From positions 1 through 16,958 of the forward strand of contig JAEDNR010000039.1 of NCBI GenBank assembly GCA_016302405.1: DNA of 16,958 bases, in the 5' to 3' direction. This DNA is from Oscillospiraceae bacterium. GTDB taxonomy: Bacteria > Bacillota > Clostridia > Oscillospirales > Oscillospiraceae. Under the pieces are notes generated by a model. It worked only from the letters and a program-made list of their open reading frames with translations. It was not told the origin of the DNA and made no database searches. Made by a program: the position numbers and the translations under genes. Below are positions 13,105 through 16,958 of this stretch, one piece after another (position 1 is the stretch's first letter; each line of letters starts with the position of its first letter).

Positions 13105-15237
13105 TTACATGTCGAAGGGTTCCATGCTCAGCACGGGGTGGCCCACTTCGGTCAGATAGTTCAGAAGCTGTTCAGGATCCTCGGTGCAGATGGTCTCGTC
13201 GGCGATCATGTCGGTGAAGTTCTCCACACCGTAGAGCTCCAGGGCGGTGGCGTCCAGGCGCTCGCGCATCTGGTCCTTCAGGATCTTGGGCAGCCACACG
13301 ATACGGCCGGGGCCGCCTTCGGCGGCGATGAACTTCTTGGAGGCGATGAAGTGCTTGCCGTGGCCCATGAAGCCGGGGGTCTGCACGCCGCCGCCGGTCA
13401 TGGAGGCCATCTCGGAGAAGGTCATGCCCAGGGGGGTCATGCCCGCGTGCTCACGGCAGGTGATGACAACGCCCATGGAGACGGGCTCCACGCCGCAGAT
13501 GCATTCGAAGCAGCCGCAGCTCGTCATGGGATCCTGGAACAGGGAGTACAGGGTCACATGCTCCAGAGCGCCGTGGGAGTACTTGTTGACAGCCTCGTCC
13601 ACGTCCTCGTAGCGGCCCAGGTGCTCGTCGATGCAGCGGTCCTTGGGAACGATCTGGCAGGGTCCGGTGGGATCCAGCTCATTGGTGGCCTTGGCATCCA
13701 GCCAGCTCACGGCACCGCACAGGCCCAGACGCTCGGGAGTAACGATGCACACGTGGCTGGGAGAGAAGGCCTGGCACATGATGCAGGTGTAGAACTTGTC
13801 CACGGACTCGTCGGTCATGGACTTCAGGCGGTCGTCACGCTTGTTGAAGACCTCGTTGGCAGCAGCCCGGAGTTCCTTGTTCTTCTCGGGGTTCACCACG
13901 ATGGTGACCTGGCACTTGTCCACAACGGCCTCGAACTCGCTCTTGATCTTGGCGTAGAGAACCTCGCCCAGGTGACGGAATTTGAAGCCGGCCTCGAAGT
14001 CTGCCTTGCTGATCCGGATACGGATCATGTCACGCTGACCGGTGTGCATCACGCCCTCGATGCAGTTGAGGTAGGAGTGGAACTTCCGCTCCATGACGGA
14101 CTCGAAGTCCGGCTGCATGGACTTGCCGGCCACATCCACGGTATAGCTCAGGGAAATCTTGGAGCCCACGGGGATCTCGTCGATTTCGGGGCCGTCCACC
14201 ACGATCTTGTGGTCTTCCACTTCGGCGGCCTCCTTGGTGGCAACCAGCTCGAAGCAGTCCACACGGGAGCCGTCCACTTCCACCTGCATGTCGCCCCGGC
14301 GGATGACCTCGCCCTCAAAGGCGGTGGCAAAGGACACGGGAATGTCGATCTTGGTGATCTTCAGCTTGATGTCCCGGGCCTCCAGAGAGGTGGCGTTCCA
14401 CTTGGAGGTATCCAGCTGCTGGATCAGGGACTTGGGCACCCGGAACATGTTCTCGGTCTCGTTGGAGACAACGGGGAAGCCCAGGCAGATAGCGCCGGCG
14501 CCGTAGGAGACGATCTCGTCAGACAGGGGCTTGTAGGCGTTGACAAAGGCCCGGACACGCTGCATGGTATATTTCGCCAGGGCGGGGAAGTCGCCGGGGG
14601 TGATGTTGCCGAAGATCAGGGCAGCCCGGAGGGCAACGCTGACCACATGGATGACGGACTGCATCTGCATGCCCAGGGGCACCACCCGGACGTTCTCACC
14701 GGTCTTGTAGCCGGCGTCGGCCAGCTGCTGAATGCATTTGCCGGTGAGGGACACCAGGATACCCTGGCTCTGGTACTCCTTCACCAGGGCCACGGTCTCG
14801 GCGGGGTCGTCGGCGCCGCCGATGATAACGGCCACGCCGGGGATGTCGCCGGTGACCAGGGGCACGCCCAGGTTCCGGACGAAGGCGTCGGACAGGTGGC
14901 CGAGCTCGGGCTCGGTGTAAGGCTGGGCGCCCCGCAGGTACTTCAGGGCTTCCAGGAATTCGGCGCACAGGGCGGAGCCGATACCGGCATCAAAGCCGTT
15001 CTGCAGACGGTTGCCGTGAACCACCATGCCCTTGATGGTGTCCATGGCGGCTTTCATTTCCCCAAGGGTGGTGATCTTGACGCCGGTCACCGCGTAGTAG
15101 CAGGGAAGGCTGTAAGCGGTGCCGGGGAAAGACACGGCTTCGCCCTCGCCGTAGGCGGCGATGGCTTCGTCGATGGCGGCGACGGTACGGGCGTAGTTGT
15201 AGTCGCTGCCTCCGAAGATTCTGTCAAAAAGTGTCAC
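13105..15237 (-). CDS. acsB: Acetyl-CoA synthase subunit of CODH/ACS
   Basis: ACS, 710 residues (Moorella enzyme 729). It builds acetyl-CoA from CO supplied by CO dehydrogenase, a methyl group from the corrinoid protein, and CoA: the last step of the Wood-Ljungdahl pathway in the cytoplasm. The A-cluster ligands are visible as Cys485, 488, 497, 507, 574 and 576 in CIMCQAFSPSHVC, LCGAV and SCGCFEC. Their spacing of 3, 9, 10, 67 and 2 equals that of the known ligands 506, 509, 518, 528, 595 and 597. GMTPLGMTFSEMASMTGGG and GFMGHGKHFIASKKF are conserved C-terminal stretches. The start is GTG at 15237 with AGGAGGA 6 nt upstream; that site overlaps the cooC stop codon. It is last in cooS-cooC-acsB. 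The corrinoid protein and methyltransferase genes are not in the window. Confidence 0.97.
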   Translation of the reverse strand: MTLFDRIFGGSDYNYARTVAAIDEAIAAYGEGEAVSFPGTAYSLPCYYAVTGVKITTLGEMKAAMDTIKGMVVHGNRLQNGFDAGIGSALCAEFLEALKYLRGAQPYTEPELGHLSDAFVRNLGVPLVTGDIPGVAVIIGGADDPAETVALVKEYQSQGILVSLTGKCIQQLADAGYKTGENVRVVPLGMQMQSVIHVVSVALRAALIFGNITPGDFPALAKYTMQRVRAFVNAYKPLSDEIVSYGAGAICLGFPVVSNETENMFRVPKSLIQQLDTSKWNATSLEARDIKLKITKIDIPVSFATAFEGEVIRRGDMQVEVDGSRVDCFELVATKEAAEVEDHKIVVDGPEIDEIPVGSKISLSYTVDVAGKSMQPDFESVMERKFHSYLNCIEGVMHTGQRDMIRIRISKADFEAGFKFRHLGEVLYAKIKSEFEAVVDKCQVTIVVNPEKNKELRAAANEVFNKRDDRLKSMTDESVDKFYTCIMCQAFSPSHVCIVTPERLGLCGAVSWLDAKATNELDPTGPCQIVPKDRCIDEHLGRYEDVDEAVNKYSHGALEHVTLYSLFQDPMTSCGCFECICGVEPVSMGVVITCREHAGMTPLGMTFSEMASMTGGGVQTPGFMGHGKHFIASKKFIAAEGGPGRIVWLPKILKDQMRERLDATALELYGVENFTDMIADETICTEDPEQLLNYLTEVGHPVLSMEPFDM

Positions 15238-15248
15238 AGTATATCCTC

Positions 15249-16019
15249 CTAAATTTCATCACGATCCAAAATTTTCTTGATATTCCGAATCTCTTCCATG
15301 GCGGCGGGACTGAAATCGTAGGGCGATTTGCCCTGACGGTCCGCGTCCATGATCTGCGGATTGAAGTGGATACAGCCGAGCAGGTCTTCCGCCGGGATGA
15401 CGGAGCGGATGAAGGCTTCATCTTCCTCCGTGCGCAGCTTGTTGGCAACCACCCGGACCCGCCTGACCCCCAGGTCGGCGGCCAGCCGCTTTACGTTCCG
15501 GTAGGTCTGTACGGACCTCGCCCCCGGCTCGATGACCACGATAAACTGGTCCATGTTGGCGGCGGTACCCCGGCCCAGGTGCTCCAGACCCGCCTCCATA
15601 TCCATAATGACCACATCGTTTTTCCGGTAGGTCAGGCTGGAGAGGATGGCCTTGAGCATCACATGCTCCGGGCAGACGCAGCCGCTGCCGCCCACATCCA
15701 CGGTGCCCATGACGAGAAGCTTTACCCCGTTAATGTCCCGGGAATATTTTTCGGGGATGTCCGCGACGTAGGGGTTCAGCTTATAGAACCGGCTGGCGTC
15801 GGAAGCGCCGGTACGCTCTTCCACCAGGGACCGCATTTTGGAGATGGGGACGATGGCGTCCACTTCCTCCTGGCTTAAGCCTAAGGCCAGGCCAAGGTTG
15901 GCGTCGGGGTCCACGTCGGCGGCCAGGACGGTGCGCCCCTCGTCGGCGTAGAGCCTTGCCAGGGTGGAGGCGAGGGTGGTTTTTCCCACGCCGCCTTTTC
16001 CGGTGATCGCTAATTTCAT
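15249..16019 (-). CDS. cooC: CooC-type nickel-insertion ATPase for CODH/ACS
   Basis: A 256-residue P-loop ATPase of the MinD/SIMIBI class that assists nickel loading of CO dehydrogenase (or, in the AcsF subgroup, of ACS). The deviant Walker A GKGGVGKTT is at 7-15, VDPDANLGLALG follows, CVC (Cys114, Cys116) is the metal-binding dimer motif, and VIMDMEAGLEHLGRG (137-151) is the Walker B/switch region. ATG at 16019 is preferred; a TTG two codons earlier is too close to the GAGGT site. The gap to acsB is 11 nt. Lying between cooS and acsB, it could serve either enzyme; CooC and AcsF cannot be separated by eye. Confidence 0.93.
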   Translation of the reverse strand: MKLAITGKGGVGKTTLASTLARLYADEGRTVLAADVDPDANLGLALGLSQEEVDAIVPISKMRSLVEERTGASDASRFYKLNPYVADIPEKYSRDINGVKLLVMGTVDVGGSGCVCPEHVMLKAILSSLTYRKNDVVIMDMEAGLEHLGRGTAANMDQFIVVIEPGARSVQTYRNVKRLAADLGVRRVRVVANKLRTEEDEAFIRSVIPAEDLLGCIHFNPQIMDADRQGKSPYDFSPAAMEEIRNIKKILDRDEI

Positions 16020-16046
16020 TGGCAAAAGACCTCATAGTTTAGATAT

Positions 16047-16103
16047 GAGATATAAGATAAGGTATCGCTTCGCGATGAACCCATATCTTCTATCTTATAT
16101 CTC
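16047..16103. repeat. 13-bp inverted repeat in the cooS-cooC gap
   Basis: GAGATATAAGATA (16047-16059) and TATCTTATATCTC (16091-16103) are perfect reverse complements. The 31-nt interior contains a smaller ATCGC-TTCG-CGAT hairpin. The structure starts about 5 nt after the cooS stop and lacks a U-tract, so it looks like an RNA stability or processing element, or another palindromic repeat insertion, rather than a terminator. TTATAT and CATATCTCAT near 5690-5710 resemble it loosely. Confidence 0.75.
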
Positions 16104-16107
16104 AAAA

Positions 16108-16958
16108 TCAGATTCCCAGCGCGGCGCGCTTTTCCTCGATGCAGGCGATCATCTTGTCGCCCAGCTTGTCGATGTCGGTTTCCACTACGAACCGGGCCTC
16201 GACCCAATCCTTGATGCCGTGGTCACCCTGCAGCAGGGCGGTGACTTCGCTGGAGCCCTTGGAGTAGGGGTCAACACCCAGGAAGGTCTCAATGCCGGTA
16301 GCCACAACGTAGTTGCCGATGGACACGGCCTTCTCGGACATCCATTCGGGGGCGCAGCCCACCACAGGAACCTGGGAAATGTTGATACCCCAGTCCTTGG
16401 CGATGTCGGAGGCCAGGATCATCATACGGGAAATATCCACGCAGGAGCCCATGTGCAGAACGGGAGGAATGTTTGCCAGCTCACACACCCGCTTCAGGCC
16501 CGCGCCGCAGTACTCCTTGGCGTTCACGGGGTCCATGAGACCGGCCTTGGCGGCAGCCTGGGCGGCGCAGCCGGAGGCGATGACGATGATGTCGTTTTCC
16601 AGCATCTTCTTCATCAGGCCGATGTGGGCGGTGTCGGGACGGACCTTGGGGTTGTTGCAGCCGACCATGGCCACGGCGCCCCGGATAACACCGGAGTGGA
16701 CGCACTCAACCAGGGGCTTGGTGGTGCCGAACTCGTCCACCTGGGAGTTGGCCACGGTGTCCAGGGTCTTCTTAATGGCCTCCACAGAGTAGCCCACCCG
16801 GGCGTTCTGCTTCAGCTTGGGAATGTTCACCAGGCTCTGATCCCGGTTGACGAAGTTCTCAATGGCCATCTTCACAATAGCCTTGGCGTTCTCGGCGGCG
16901 TTGGCGGCGGAGAAGCGGATGAACTCGGAGTCGGGCATCCGGGCGATGGGGGAGGTGG
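16108..16958 (-). CDS. cooS: Carbon monoxide dehydrogenase catalytic subunit (3' part)
   Basis: The C-terminal 283 codons of an Ni-Fe-S CO dehydrogenase (CooS, called AcsA in acetogens). The frame stays open to the window edge, with SPIARMPDSEF at the border, so the 5' half, including the B/D-cluster cysteines, lies outside. The enzyme interconverts CO2 and CO and delivers CO to ACS. Counting from the ATG codon at 16938, the visible cysteine motifs are GCNNPK (Cys94), SGCAAQ (124), CGAGLKRVC (144, 152), HMGSCVDISR (166) and GCAPEWMSEKA (195). Four of these (GCNNPK, CGxGL, GSCVD, GCxPE) are the positions expected to bind the Ni-Fe C-cluster. With cooC and acsB following, it belongs to a Wood-Ljungdahl CODH/ACS rather than a stand-alone CO-oxidising enzyme. 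Confidence 0.95.
   Translation of the reverse strand, partial: TSPIARMPDSEFIRFSAANAAENAKAIVKMAIENFVNRDQSLVNIPKLKQNARVGYSVEAIKKTLDTVANSQVDEFGTTKPLVECVHSGVIRGAVAMVGCNNPKVRPDTAHIGLMKKMLENDIIVIASGCAAQAAAKAGLMDPVNAKEYCGAGLKRVCELANIPPVLHMGSCVDISRMMILASDIAKDWGINISQVPVVGCAPEWMSEKAVSIGNYVVATGIETFLGVDPYSKGSSEVTALLQGDHGIKDWVEARFVVETDIDKLGDKMIACIEEKRAALGI

Noticed and set aside
13138..15252. A 704-codon open frame antisense to acsB
   Set aside because: Its product is a low-complexity His/Gly/Gln/Val-rich chain of the kind made by the reverse strand of GC-biased codons. AcsB on the other strand has all expected motifs, a ribosome site and a terminator.

Overview
The window reads as a chromosomal segment of a fairly GC-rich anaerobic Clostridia-type Firmicute, most plausibly an Oscillospirales (Ruminococcaceae-like) gut bacterium able to run the Wood-Ljungdahl pathway. 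That placement is inference. It rests on strong AGGAGG ribosome sites, TTG/GTG starts, a glgC-glgD-glgA operon (the GlgD subunit is a Firmicutes trait), CODH/ACS genes, and palindromic repeats of a type I associate with gut Clostridia.

Layout. (1) 91-1918, minus: a secreted/membrane DUF2207-like protein with its own promoter and terminator. (2) 2171-3523, plus: an RsmF-type rRNA cytosine-5 methyltransferase. (3) 3887-5270, plus: murA (TTG start), with a near-consensus promoter and a clean terminator. (4) 5720-7360, minus: mgtE, a CBS-gated Mg2+ channel. Its transcript starts at a perfectly spaced promoter and carries a 24-codon Pro/Arg-rich leader ORF with a strong Shine-Dalgarno, followed by a possible terminator, which looks like translation-coupled attenuation. 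(5) 7718-8472, plus: a phosphinothricin-acetyltransferase-like GNAT enzyme. (6) 8577-12410, plus: glgC-glgD-glgA, tightly packed (14-nt gap, then a 4-nt ATGA overlap), making ADP-glucose and glycogen. (7) 12629-12795, plus: a 44-residue Cys/Asn/Gly-rich single-helix peptide. (8) 13064-16958, minus: cooS (3' part only)-cooC-acsB, the carbonyl branch of the Wood-Ljungdahl pathway. CooC matures the nickel site of the CODH, CooS makes CO, and AcsB joins CO, a methyl group and CoA.

The intergenic DNA is unusually rich in repeats. A short motif, AAATTGGAATTT, recurs in opposite orientations and brackets different palindromic cargoes: a five-palindrome block (2005-2105), a block with a 25-bp perfect inverted repeat (7537-7612), and a 153-bp long palindrome. 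The last exists in two copies 9 kb apart that differ at only about three positions. One copy begins at the rsmF stop codon; a solo arm of the same family forms the 5' leader of the acetyltransferase gene. Other families sit in the murA-mgtE gap and between cooS and cooC. These non-coding elements, the mgtE leader ORF and the 44-residue peptide are the parts least explained by known families. No tRNA, rRNA, CRISPR array, integrase or transposase was seen.
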